From Diplocloster agilis (GTDB taxonomy: Bacteria; Bacillota; Clostridia; Lachnospirales; Lachnospiraceae), in NCBI RefSeq assembly GCF_019042275.1, contig NZ_JAHQCW010000019.1, positions 1 to 64,000 of the forward strand: 64,000 bases of DNA, given 5' to 3'. The notes under the pieces were generated by a model. That model worked only from the letters and a program-made list of their open reading frames with translations, made no database searches and was not told where the DNA came from. Shown here one piece after another: positions 53,169-61,063 of this stretch. The translations under genes and the position numbers were made by a program. Position 1 is the first letter of the stretch; the number at the start of each line of letters is the position of its first letter.

Positions 53169-54989
53169 CTAGGACTCTTTTTTCTCATTTGGCGAATCCG
53201 GTATTTCTATGTAAATACGGCAGCCTCCCTGCGGCTGGTTCCCGATCTGGAAAGAGAACCCTTCCCCATATAGAATTCGCATCCGGATATAGAGATTACT
53301 CAGGGAAAGATTGCCGATCTTCATGTTGATCACCTCGTCGTTGGCTTTCAGACGCTTGTCACAGTGGCTAAACTGACGGTAAATCTCCCGGACCTTATCC
53401 GGCGTAATCCCGCTTCCGCTGTCTTCGATCAGAATGTACCACCCACCCGGCAAAGGTTTGATGTGAACCTCGATCAGCAGAAGCTGGTCAGCCTCATAAA
53501 AACCATACTTGATGGAATTCTCAAACAGGGGCTGAAGGGTGAATTTGGGTAACTCCTTTTGATACAAGGCCGGGTCAGCGTCGATGGTCACCTGCAGCTG
53601 CCCCTCATAGCGCTTTTTCATCAGGTTCGAATAGTTTTCCAAATGTCCCACTTCGTCTTTGACGGTATAGTGATGCCTGGTATAATCAGAGATATAACGC
53701 AGCATTCTGGAAAAATAGACACAGAGCTCCGCGATTTCCTTATCCCCGTGCATGTAACTGATGGATTCGATCATGGCGATCGTATTGTAGATCGTGTGCG
53801 GGTTCATCTGGGACTGGAGCGCCAGGTAATTGGCGCGCTCCTCATTCGCCCTGGACTCCACGGTCTGGGCGATGGATTCTTTGAGCTTTAAGAACATGGT
53901 GTGGAAAGAACCGTTGATCTGGTCGATTTCCGCAATGTCGTAGGACTGGGACAGGGTAACCGCCAGATGATCAAGGGATACCTCATGAAGCGACTCATTC
54001 AGCTCTGTCAGGGGCTGCGTCAGCCGTACGGTCAGTTTCTTCACCAGGACCAGCGTCACAAAGGTAATGGCCAGAAAGGTGAGAAATATGGCCAGAAAGA
54101 TATAGTTGGAAAATGATACGATCCGGTTGGCCGGCTGGTAGATCACGGTAGTCCATCCACTGTAATGGGAACGGGAGTAAGCAACCTCGCACCGGTCAAA
54201 ACGGTAATTACCGGCTTCCTCCTCTCTGGCGTTCAAGGACGGAAAGAGGGAATTCAAAAATCCGGTATCCGCATCCTCTGTACCCCAGGGGTAGATGAGC
54301 TGTCCGTTTTCGGAAAATACGGCCATTTCCCCGATACTGGACTCGATGGTACAGATATCCTCCACTTTTTCATATTCGTTCTGGACTTCCACCATGCCGT
54401 ATTTGCGGCCGGTATAATCCGTGATGTTCCGCAGAACGGAGATGACAGGGATATCCTTTGGGCTGAACGTGTCCGGATGAGTGGGAAGGATAATTTTGCG
54501 GCCTTTTACCTGATCGAGCAGATCCTGATAGGGATAGTCTTTGAGGGCCTGGGCGATATAAGTCTGGTCCTCTCCGGACTTAACAAAGGTGTAATAGGCC
54601 TGCGGCGTGGAGACCATCACCCGGTATGTCTCGATGAGCGGCGCGTCCAGGCTGACGATCATGGATAATATTTTTTTATTATTTTCATTATACTGAGTCC
54701 GGGCCGCAGTGTCATCACGGATCATATTCATAAAATCCTGGTTGAACAACAGTCCGTTGGCCAGCTTGTCCATGGAAGACAACAGAGTGTCCAGCTGCTG
54801 AGAGGACTTTTCCGCGATCTGGTTCTGGCTGTCGATGGCTTTTTCATAATTATAGCGGTAAAATAAAGTAAAGATCAGGACTGCCAGGATCAGCAGAATG
54901 ATAAATATTAAGGTAGAATAGGTATAGAATAATTTGGTCTGATAGTTGTGCGGATGCTGCTTTGCCCGCGCTTTGGATTTGATTTTCAT
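53169..54989 (-). CDS. Sensor histidine kinase, YesM family
   Basis: A 606-residue membrane kinase starting at 54989 (TTGGGAGGGG site; MKIKSKARAKQ); a 49-residue upstream frame is rejected. Helix 1 about 18-45 (TLIFIILLILAVLIFTLFYRY), extracellular dCache-like domain about 46-295, helix 2 about 300-322, HAMP linker, then the YesM phospho-acceptor His398 in LQSQMNPHTIYNTI. The usual NPHFLYNTL is changed to NPHTIYNTI, a mild variation. HATPase_c follows (LFENSIKYGF, IEDSGSGI, LSLSNLYIRMRILYG). It should sense an extracellular sugar or glycan fragment and pass phosphate to the regulator just downstream. It is divergent from the ABC operon across a 170-bp gap. Confidence 0.94.
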   Translation of the reverse strand: MKIKSKARAKQHPHNYQTKLFYTYSTLIFIILLILAVLIFTLFYRYNYEKAIDSQNQIAEKSSQQLDTLLSSMDKLANGLLFNQDFMNMIRDDTAARTQYNENNKKILSMIVSLDAPLIETYRVMVSTPQAYYTFVKSGEDQTYIAQALKDYPYQDLLDQVKGRKIILPTHPDTFSPKDIPVISVLRNITDYTGRKYGMVEVQNEYEKVEDICTIESSIGEMAVFSENGQLIYPWGTEDADTGFLNSLFPSLNAREEEAGNYRFDRCEVAYSRSHYSGWTTVIYQPANRIVSFSNYIFLAIFLTFLAITFVTLVLVKKLTVRLTQPLTELNESLHEVSLDHLAVTLSQSYDIAEIDQINGSFHTMFLKLKESIAQTVESRANEERANYLALQSQMNPHTIYNTIAMIESISYMHGDKEIAELCVYFSRMLRYISDYTRHHYTVKDEVGHLENYSNLMKKRYEGQLQVTIDADPALYQKELPKFTLQPLFENSIKYGFYEADQLLLIEVHIKPLPGGWYILIEDSGSGITPDKVREIYRQFSHCDKRLKANDEVINMKIGNLSLSNLYIRMRILYGEGFSFQIGNQPQGGCRIYIEIPDSPNEKKES

Positions 54990-55008
54990 AAGTACCCCTC
55001 CCAAGATT

Positions 55009-55037
55009 ATTATAGCATGGGGACAGGGCGGACGTAA
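55009..55037 (-). promoter_or_regulatory. Promoter of the YesM/YesN pair
   Basis: Read on the minus strand: TTACGT, 17-base spacer, TATAAT, with the kinase start 20 bases beyond the -10. It stands back-to-back with the motif at 55063-55099. Confidence 0.55.
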
Positions 55038-55062
55038 GCCGTGAAAACAGCCGGCAGTTAAG

Positions 55063-55099
55063 TATTTTACATCTTCCCGGTTTATGATCTTACATTTAC
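55063..55099 (+). promoter_or_regulatory. Shared 37-nt regulatory motif, copy 2 (ABC operon)
   Basis: TATTTTACA, 7 nt, GGTTTATGAT, 1 nt, TTACATTTAC: the same fixed bases and spacings as at 44676-44712. It lies 60 bases before the binding-protein start, inside the divergent gap with the sensor kinase gene. Confidence 0.75.
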
Positions 55100-55159
55100 C
55101 CGGGGGGGATGGAGGTGTACGATTTAGGTACATCAAAACAAAGAAAGAGGGAATCAGTT

Positions 55160-56491
55160 ATGTGGAAAAAGACATTCGCAGCGGCTCTGGCCGTGATGAT
55201 GGCAGCCGGAATGATGACAGGATGCGGCAAGGCGCAGGCCCCGGCAGAAAATGAGGCCGGAAGCGCCGAGGTAACGGCGGCGCCCCAGGAAGAAAAAGAA
55301 GCGGCGCCGGAAAGCGGGGAGGAAGTAACACTCTCCTTTATGCTTCCCCAGACCCATTACAAAGATTTTGTAAAAGAGCTGACCGCTCAATTCGAGGAAG
55401 AGAATCCGGGTTACAAAATCGATGTCCAGGCGATTCCGGACAACCAGTGGATCGATCTGGTCAAGACCAAAGTGGCGGTGGAGGAGACTCCCGATATCAT
55501 CCGTATCGACAAGAGCCTGATGCTGGAAGTTGGAGAAGATAACTTTTTGGAAATGACAGAGGAACAGCCCTGGTACAGCCGGGCCATCGAAAGCCAGATG
55601 GAGCCGAAGATGATCGACGGAAAATTATACGGTATGCCGGCCAGCGGGGACACGGCAGTCGGCCTGCTCTACAACAAGAAATTATTTGATGAAAACAATG
55701 TAAAAGTTCCTTCCAATACTGCGGAATTATACGAAGCCTGCGAAGTATTCAAGGAAAAAGGGATTACTCCGGTATACGCATCCGACAAAGACACCTGGAC
55801 GACGCAGGTTTGGTTTACCGGTGCGGCTCCCCAGGTAGTGCCGGAGGAAACTTTCGCGAAGCTCATGAGCGGCGAACTAAAATGGACCGATGTACCGGAA
55901 TTTGAAGACGTTATCGCAAAAATGGGTGAATTGAGAGAAAAAGGTTACACCAACGCCGACTTTATGGCGGCAACCTATGACAGCGCGCAGGCGGCTATGG
56001 CCAACGGCGAGGCGGCCATGTATGTATCCGGCCAGTTCGCCATCGGTGATATCCAGAAGATCAATCCCGACGTGGACATCCGTATGGCCGTTCTTCCTTA
56101 TGAGAAGGATATCCTGGCTGTCAGCAAAGGCCCCGGACAGTTCTCGATCTTTAAGAATTCCAAGAATGCAAAAGCGGCTGAGAAGTTCCTGGACTGGATG
56201 TCCCAGCCGGAACACATGGACATCTTCCTGGCAGGGTGGGGAGAATACCCGCTGTTCAAAGACCAGAAGATGGAACTGCCCGCATGGCAGCAGGAATTAA
56301 ACGACGGCTACATGACCACCGGGAATACCGCGGTTGAGACCAACAGCCTGCTGACCGGTATCGATTTGAATGATTTCTGGAGTTATCAGCAGGAGATGCT
56401 GACCGGAAGCATTACAGCGAAAGAAGTTATGGAGAAATGGGACGTATCCTTCGCGGATCAGGCAAAAGCCAAGGGTATGGAAGGATTCTAA
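55160..56491 (+). CDS. Sugar ABC transporter substrate-binding lipoprotein (CUT1)
   Basis: A 443-residue binding protein from the ATG at 55160 (AAAGAGGGA site). Lipoprotein signal AAALAVMMAAGMMTGC, then an Ala/Glu-rich linker. The mature part has TLSFMLPQTHYKDFVKELTAQFEEENPG, ETPDIIRIDKS and YGMPASGDTAVGLLYNKKLF, as in the oligosaccharide-binding SBP_bac_1 family. First gene of an operon reaching to 63109. It carries the motif shared with the GH101 gene, so its ligand is plausibly Gal-beta-1,3-GalNAc or another mucin sugar; this is inference from context. Confidence 0.93.
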   Translation: MWKKTFAAALAVMMAAGMMTGCGKAQAPAENEAGSAEVTAAPQEEKEAAPESGEEVTLSFMLPQTHYKDFVKELTAQFEEENPGYKIDVQAIPDNQWIDLVKTKVAVEETPDIIRIDKSLMLEVGEDNFLEMTEEQPWYSRAIESQMEPKMIDGKLYGMPASGDTAVGLLYNKKLFDENNVKVPSNTAELYEACEVFKEKGITPVYASDKDTWTTQVWFTGAAPQVVPEETFAKLMSGELKWTDVPEFEDVIAKMGELREKGYTNADFMAATYDSAQAAMANGEAAMYVSGQFAIGDIQKINPDVDIRMAVLPYEKDILAVSKGPGQFSIFKNSKNAKAAEKFLDWMSQPEHMDIFLAGWGEYPLFKDQKMELPAWQQELNDGYMTTGNTAVETNSLLTGIDLNDFWSYQQEMLTGSITAKEVMEKWDVSFADQAKAKGMEGF

Positions 56492-56500
56492 AGACATACG

Positions 56501-56545
56501 GGGCTGTAGAAGGTTTCATTCCAACAACCTTTTACAGCCCTGTTT
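56501..56545 (+). terminator. Intra-operon hairpin after the binding-protein gene
   Basis: GGGCTGTAGAAGGTT pairs with AACCTTTTACAGCCC (one mismatch) over a ten-base loop, followed by TGTTTCTG. Probable partial terminator or mRNA stabiliser. Confidence 0.72.
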
Positions 56546-56594
56546 CTGCCCAAATTCATATAGCAAGAAAATTTGAGAAAGAGAGAGGATTTCC

Positions 56595-57473
56595 ATGTTA
56601 AAGAATAAGAAAAAGATTTATCCTTTATATTTCGTCCTCCCTGCACTGATCATCTATTTTATCTTCTTTATTCTGCCGTCTTTAAGCGGGATGTTCTATG
56701 CATTTACGGATTGGAACTCCAGAAGCATACATACTTATCAGTTTGTGGGAATTGAAAATTTCAAAAAGATATTCAGCGATCCAAATCTAAAGCTGGCGTT
56801 GTGGAATACATTTTTCTTTGCCGTTGTCACCGTAGTGCTGAAAAATGTGGTGGGACTCGCGCTTGCGCTGCTGGCCAGCAATAACAGCATGTTATCCGGC
56901 GGATACATGAGAGGAATCTTTTACCTGCCCAACTTTTTAAATATGGTAATCATCGGCGTGATGTTTACCGCGATCCTGTATCCCACCGGACCGTTAAACG
57001 CATTGCTGTCGGTCTTCGGCATACAGGGGATGGACTGGCTCAATAACCGGAAAGTGGCCATGGGCTCGGTTTGTCTGGTGGAGGTGTGGAGAACGGCCGG
57101 TTTCCACATGATTATCTATCTGGCCGCGCTAAAATCGATTCCTGCGGATTATTTCGAGGCGGCAAAAGTGGACGGAGCCGGATATTTTCAGCGTCTGCGC
57201 CATATCATTCTGCCGCTGATCACACAGGGAATCACCATCAACCTGATCTTCGCCATCATCAACGGGCTGAAAGTCTTCGACCAGGTATACATATTAACAA
57301 ACGGCGGACCGGGTAACGCGACCCAGGTAGTGAGCACCATGATCTATAAAATGTTCGGTAACGGTCTGTGGGGTGTGGGAACCGCGTATAACCTGGTGCT
57401 AACAGTGCTGATCCTGCTGATCTGCATCGGCGTGATTGTTCTGCTCAAGAGGAAAGAGGTGGATTACAATTGA
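56595..57473 (+). CDS. Sugar ABC transporter permease (MalF-like)
   Basis: A 292-residue permease with six helices; start after an AGAGAGGA site. The EAA loop is EAAKVDGAGYFQRLRHIILP near residue 192, followed by TNGGPGNATQVVSTMIY, a common CUT1 feature. Its last four bases overlap the next permease start. No ATPase gene is nearby. Confidence 0.93.
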   Translation: MLKNKKKIYPLYFVLPALIIYFIFFILPSLSGMFYAFTDWNSRSIHTYQFVGIENFKKIFSDPNLKLALWNTFFFAVVTVVLKNVVGLALALLASNNSMLSGGYMRGIFYLPNFLNMVIIGVMFTAILYPTGPLNALLSVFGIQGMDWLNNRKVAMGSVCLVEVWRTAGFHMIIYLAALKSIPADYFEAAKVDGAGYFQRLRHIILPLITQGITINLIFAIINGLKVFDQVYILTNGGPGNATQVVSTMIYKMFGNGLWGVGTAYNLVLTVLILLICIGVIVLLKRKEVDYN

Positions 57474-58288
57474 AAAAGACAGTGAAAGCCGGAGTATTGA
57501 ATCTGTGTATTTTCCTGCTGAGCCTATTGATCCTGGTTCCGGTCTGCATCGTGGTTCTGAATTCATTCAAGACCCAGGGGGAGGCGGCCTCCTTCACCTT
57601 GTCGCTTCCCACGAAATGGATCATGGATAATTACCGGGAAGTATTTGCCACCTCCGATATCTGGGGATCTATGCGAAACGGGATCGTATACAGCGGATTT
57701 TCTTCCGTGGGAGTGATGATGGTGTCGGCGATGGCGGCGTTTGTCCTAAGCAGAAGACGCACCGGGGGCTGCAATAAATTTTATTACCTGTTTATGGCCG
57801 GACTGGTGCTGCCCATGTCCATCATTCCGACGATCATGACCACCAAGCAGCTGCATCTGTATGGCACCTACCTCAATCTGATTCTGCTGTATATTGCGTT
57901 CAATATCCCGTTCTGTGTGTTTATGTATTATGGATTCATGGAGACGATTCCTTCTTCTCTGGATGAGGCCACGCTCATCGACGGCGGCGGTGCGGTATCC
58001 CTGTTTTTCCGGGTGATCCTGCCGTTGCTCAAGCCGGTGACGGTTACCAGCGTTTTGATTATCGCCACCGGGATCTGGAATGACTTTTATTATCAGCTGT
58101 ATTTCACCCGGTCTTCGGATATGTGGGCCATGCCGATGACGGTATACAATTATTTCGGACAGTACAGCCGGAGCTGGAACCTGGTTTGCGCGGATATTGT
58201 CATCGCGGTGGTGCCGATTCTGATCGTTTTTATCCTGTTCCAGAAGCAGATCGTAGACGGCATGACTGTTGGCGCGGTGAAAGGCTAG
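57470..58288 (+). CDS. Sugar ABC transporter permease (MalG-like)
   Basis: A 272-residue permease starting at a TTG that overlaps the previous stop (ATTGA); GAGGAAAGAGGTGG serves as ribosome binding site, so the two permeases are translationally coupled and made in equal amounts. Six helices; EAA loop DEATLIDGGGAVSLFFRVILP near residue 165; C-terminal KQIVDGMTVGAVKG. Confidence 0.93.
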   Translation: MKKTVKAGVLNLCIFLLSLLILVPVCIVVLNSFKTQGEAASFTLSLPTKWIMDNYREVFATSDIWGSMRNGIVYSGFSSVGVMMVSAMAAFVLSRRRTGGCNKFYYLFMAGLVLPMSIIPTIMTTKQLHLYGTYLNLILLYIAFNIPFCVFMYYGFMETIPSSLDEATLIDGGGAVSLFFRVILPLLKPVTVTSVLIIATGIWNDFYYQLYFTRSSDMWAMPMTVYNYFGQYSRSWNLVCADIVIAVVPILIVFILFQKQIVDGMTVGAVKG

Positions 58289-58329
58289 GCGCGCTTAAGA
58301 CAGGCCAGAGATCTTTTGCGAATATATTA

Positions 58330-58355
58330 TGGCGCAGCATATGCGCCACTGGAGG
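58330..58355 (+). promoter_or_regulatory. Hairpin abutting ribosome binding site
   Basis: TGGCGCA pairs exactly with TGCGCCA over a five-base loop; two bases later comes GGAGG of the GH35 gene. It is one of the clearest hairpin/RBS modules. Confidence 0.7.
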
Positions 58356-58360
58356 TAAAT

Positions 58361-60991
58361 ATGGAATATCATATCGACACAGCGGTCAAAAAAACGGTCA
58401 GACGCGGCCATCTGCGTATGGGCGGCGCTGATCCAAAAGGGAACGGGATAGAGGCGAACAGCCAGTATCTGACTTATAACCAACGGCCCTGGATACCGGT
58501 AATGGGGGAATTTCACTATTCCAGAAATCCGGTGGAATACTGGGAGGAAGATCTCCTGAAATGTAAAGCGGCCGGAATTCAGGTGATATCCAGCTATGTC
58601 TTCTGGATTCACCATGAAGAGGAGGAAGGGAAATTTTGTTTTACGGGAAGCCGGGATATCCGCAAGTTCGTGGAGCTGTGCGGCAAACTGGGGCTTGGGT
58701 TCTTCCTGAGGCTTGGCCCATGGGTTCACGGGGAGTGCAGAAACGGAGGGCATCCGGACTGGATCTATGAGAAATGCAGTCATACCCGCTGCAATGACGA
58801 AACTTATCTGTTCTATACAAAAAGGCTGTATACGGAGCTGGCCGGGCAGCTGGACGGCCTGTTCTTCCGGGACGGCGGCCCGATTATCGGGATACAGGTG
58901 GACAATGAACTGATCCGGGAGCCGGAACACCTGGGGACGTTAAAGAAGATGGCCCGGGAATGCGGCATGGAGGCGCCTGTCTGGACGGTGACGGGATGGG
59001 GGCATCACGGGGGAACCAGGTTCCCGCAGGATGAATTTATCCCCATGTTCGGCGGTTATCCGGAAGGCCCGTGGGAGCAGCACATGGAGCCTCTTGCGCC
59101 CAGCATCCATTATCAGTTCCGGGAGGACCGGAACGACGCGGATATCGGTGTCGATGTTTTGGCATTGTCGGATACGCAAGGATATGAGGGGGCGGCAGAT
59201 TTTTCCCGCTATCCCTTCGCAACCTGCGAGACGGGAACGGGGATTCCCGTGACCTACCACAGAAGACCTGTGATTCATCCGGATGATGCGGGCGCGATGA
59301 CGCTGACCGGTATCGGCAGCGGGAATAATCTGGTAGGCTACTTCATGTTCAAGGGGGGGACCAACCCGAAGGCCGGTAAAACCACTTATAACGAGACGAA
59401 AGATACGGGATATCTGAATAATTTCCCCACACTCAGCAATGATTTCCAGGCGCCGGTCAGTGATTTTGGGGAGATACGGGATGTGTATAAAGTTCTGAAG
59501 AGATTCAATCTGTTTCTCGGGGACTTCGGTGAGATTTTGGCGGTGGCTCAGCCGTATTTTCCGGCAGACAGCGCAGATGCGGCAGATGCCGCTGAAGCAA
59601 CGGAAGCAGCGGAAACAGCGGAAGGTACCCTGATTGCAGAGCAGCATGGAGATTCCGGGAATGAAGGAAAACTTCGGTATTGTGTCCGTGACGGCGAAGA
59701 GGGAGGATTTTTATTTGTCAACAATTATGTCCGGCTGGAGCGGATGCCGGAAAGAAAAAATACGATAGTCTGCATACAAAGAACAGGCGAAACCATTCAG
59801 ATCCCATTGCGTATCACAGACAGTGCAGGCATAACCATTCCGGCAGACAGTTATTTCTTTTTCCCATTTGCGTTGGAGTTAGGAGGAAGTAAGCTGCTCT
59901 ACGCGACCGCGCAGCCGCTGTGCAGGTATGAGAGGAAAGGCAGGGAATTCTATCTGTTTTATAATCCCAGGGGCATGGTCAGCGAATATTATTTTCAGGA
60001 CCAACTGGATGCTGCTTTTGACCCGGAACGGATGGAGAAGATAAGGACTGAGGAGGGGACCCTGCTCAGGGTGCGGCAGGCGGGGATGGAGTGTATGGCG
60101 GACGTAAAGACGGCGGACGGCAGAACCATCGGCATTATTACGTTAAGCCAGGAGGAAGCGGATAACTGCTGGAAAGAAACTGAAGAATGCAGGTCCTTGA
60201 CAGAAGGCTATGGAGACGATGGGATTCCCTGCGAATCTGTATACGGGGAACAGAAGGAAAGTCGGCCGGGGCAGGATCGTGCATCAAATGACAGCGGAAT
60301 AAATCGGGACGCAAGAAAGAGGATTGTAATCTGTAAAGAGGAGCTTTTCTTTCAGGATCAGAAAATACATATCCGTACGGCAAAGCCGGACGGATGCATC
60401 TGGATACTGGGGAATGAGGGGGCCGCGAATATGGAAAGACCGGGTAAGGAAGTGGTGGAAAAGACAGGCATACAGGGGAATGAGAAACCGGAAAATACAA
60501 AAAAACTGGTTCCTATAGGAAAGAGGGGAGAATTTTACGGATACGCTTATGAAACAGAGGAAAGAATGTGCGCGGCTGTGGTCTGGAAAGAAGAGCCGGC
60601 AGATGAAAAGCTATCCGTGAATTATGAATACCTCAGAACGGAAAAAACCGGAGGCTGGGATGTCCGCCAATGGGATATTAAACTGCAACTGCCAAAAATC
60701 AGCGAGGGAGAGGATCTGATTCTTACGGTGGACTATCTGGGAGATGCCGCACATCTATATCTGGGAGAGCGGCTGATCGCGGATGATTATTGCAAAGGGA
60801 TACCCTGGCGGATCGGACTGAAAAGATTTTATGAGGAGCTAAAAGAGCAGAAGCTGACCCTGCAGATTCTGCCGTTTGCGAAAGAACAGCCGGTATATCT
60901 GGAACGTTTCCCGGAAAGAAGGGAAGAAGAATTAGTGCGATTAGGAGGGATCCATGCCGAGTGGAAGAAAGAGGTGCTCCTCTCTTTTTGA
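58361..60991 (+). CDS. GH35 beta-galactosidase (cytoplasmic)
   Basis: An 876-residue enzyme from the ATG at 58361 (GGAGG site). No signal peptide. The barrel (about 35-330) starts with the GH35 signature WIPVMGEFHYSRNPVEYWEEDLLKCKAAG; acid/base Glu183 in GIQVDNELI and nucleophile Glu290 in ATCETGTGIPVT are intact. Beta-rich domains follow. An Ala/Glu/Asp run (DSADAADAAEATEAAETAEG, about residues 406-426) comes from a short DNA repeat and is probably a flexible linker. GH35 enzymes often cleave beta-1,3-linked galactose. Together with the GH101 enzyme and shared motif, it may split imported Gal-beta-1,3-GalNAc by hydrolysis rather than by the GH112 phosphorylase route. The substrate is inferred. 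Confidence 0.93.
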   Translation: MEYHIDTAVKKTVRRGHLRMGGADPKGNGIEANSQYLTYNQRPWIPVMGEFHYSRNPVEYWEEDLLKCKAAGIQVISSYVFWIHHEEEEGKFCFTGSRDIRKFVELCGKLGLGFFLRLGPWVHGECRNGGHPDWIYEKCSHTRCNDETYLFYTKRLYTELAGQLDGLFFRDGGPIIGIQVDNELIREPEHLGTLKKMARECGMEAPVWTVTGWGHHGGTRFPQDEFIPMFGGYPEGPWEQHMEPLAPSIHYQFREDRNDADIGVDVLALSDTQGYEGAADFSRYPFATCETGTGIPVTYHRRPVIHPDDAGAMTLTGIGSGNNLVGYFMFKGGTNPKAGKTTYNETKDTGYLNNFPTLSNDFQAPVSDFGEIRDVYKVLKRFNLFLGDFGEILAVAQPYFPADSADAADAAEATEAAETAEGTLIAEQHGDSGNEGKLRYCVRDGEEGGFLFVNNYVRLERMPERKNTIVCIQRTGETIQIPLRITDSAGITIPADSYFFFPFALELGGSKLLYATAQPLCRYERKGREFYLFYNPRGMVSEYYFQDQLDAAFDPERMEKIRTEEGTLLRVRQAGMECMADVKTADGRTIGIITLSQEEADNCWKETEECRSLTEGYGDDGIPCESVYGEQKESRPGQDRASNDSGINRDARKRIVICKEELFFQDQKIHIRTAKPDGCIWILGNEGAANMERPGKEVVEKTGIQGNEKPENTKKLVPIGKRGEFYGYAYETEERMCAAVVWKEEPADEKLSVNYEYLRTEKTGGWDVRQWDIKLQLPKISEGEDLILTVDYLGDAAHLYLGERLIADDYCKGIPWRIGLKRFYEELKEQKLTLQILPFAKEQPVYLERFPERREEELVRLGGIHAEWKKEVLLSF

Positions 60992-61034
60992 AACAATACG
61001 GCAAACCGCTCCGTGGAATGAAACAATAAATTAA

Positions 61035-61059
61035 GCCGTAGGAACTGCGGCATCGGAGG
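61035..61059 (+). promoter_or_regulatory. Hairpin abutting ribosome binding site
   Basis: GCCGTA pairs with TGCGGC (one G-T pair) over a five-base loop; three bases later comes GGAGG of the DUF5107 gene. Confidence 0.65.
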
Positions 61060-61063
61060 TAAT

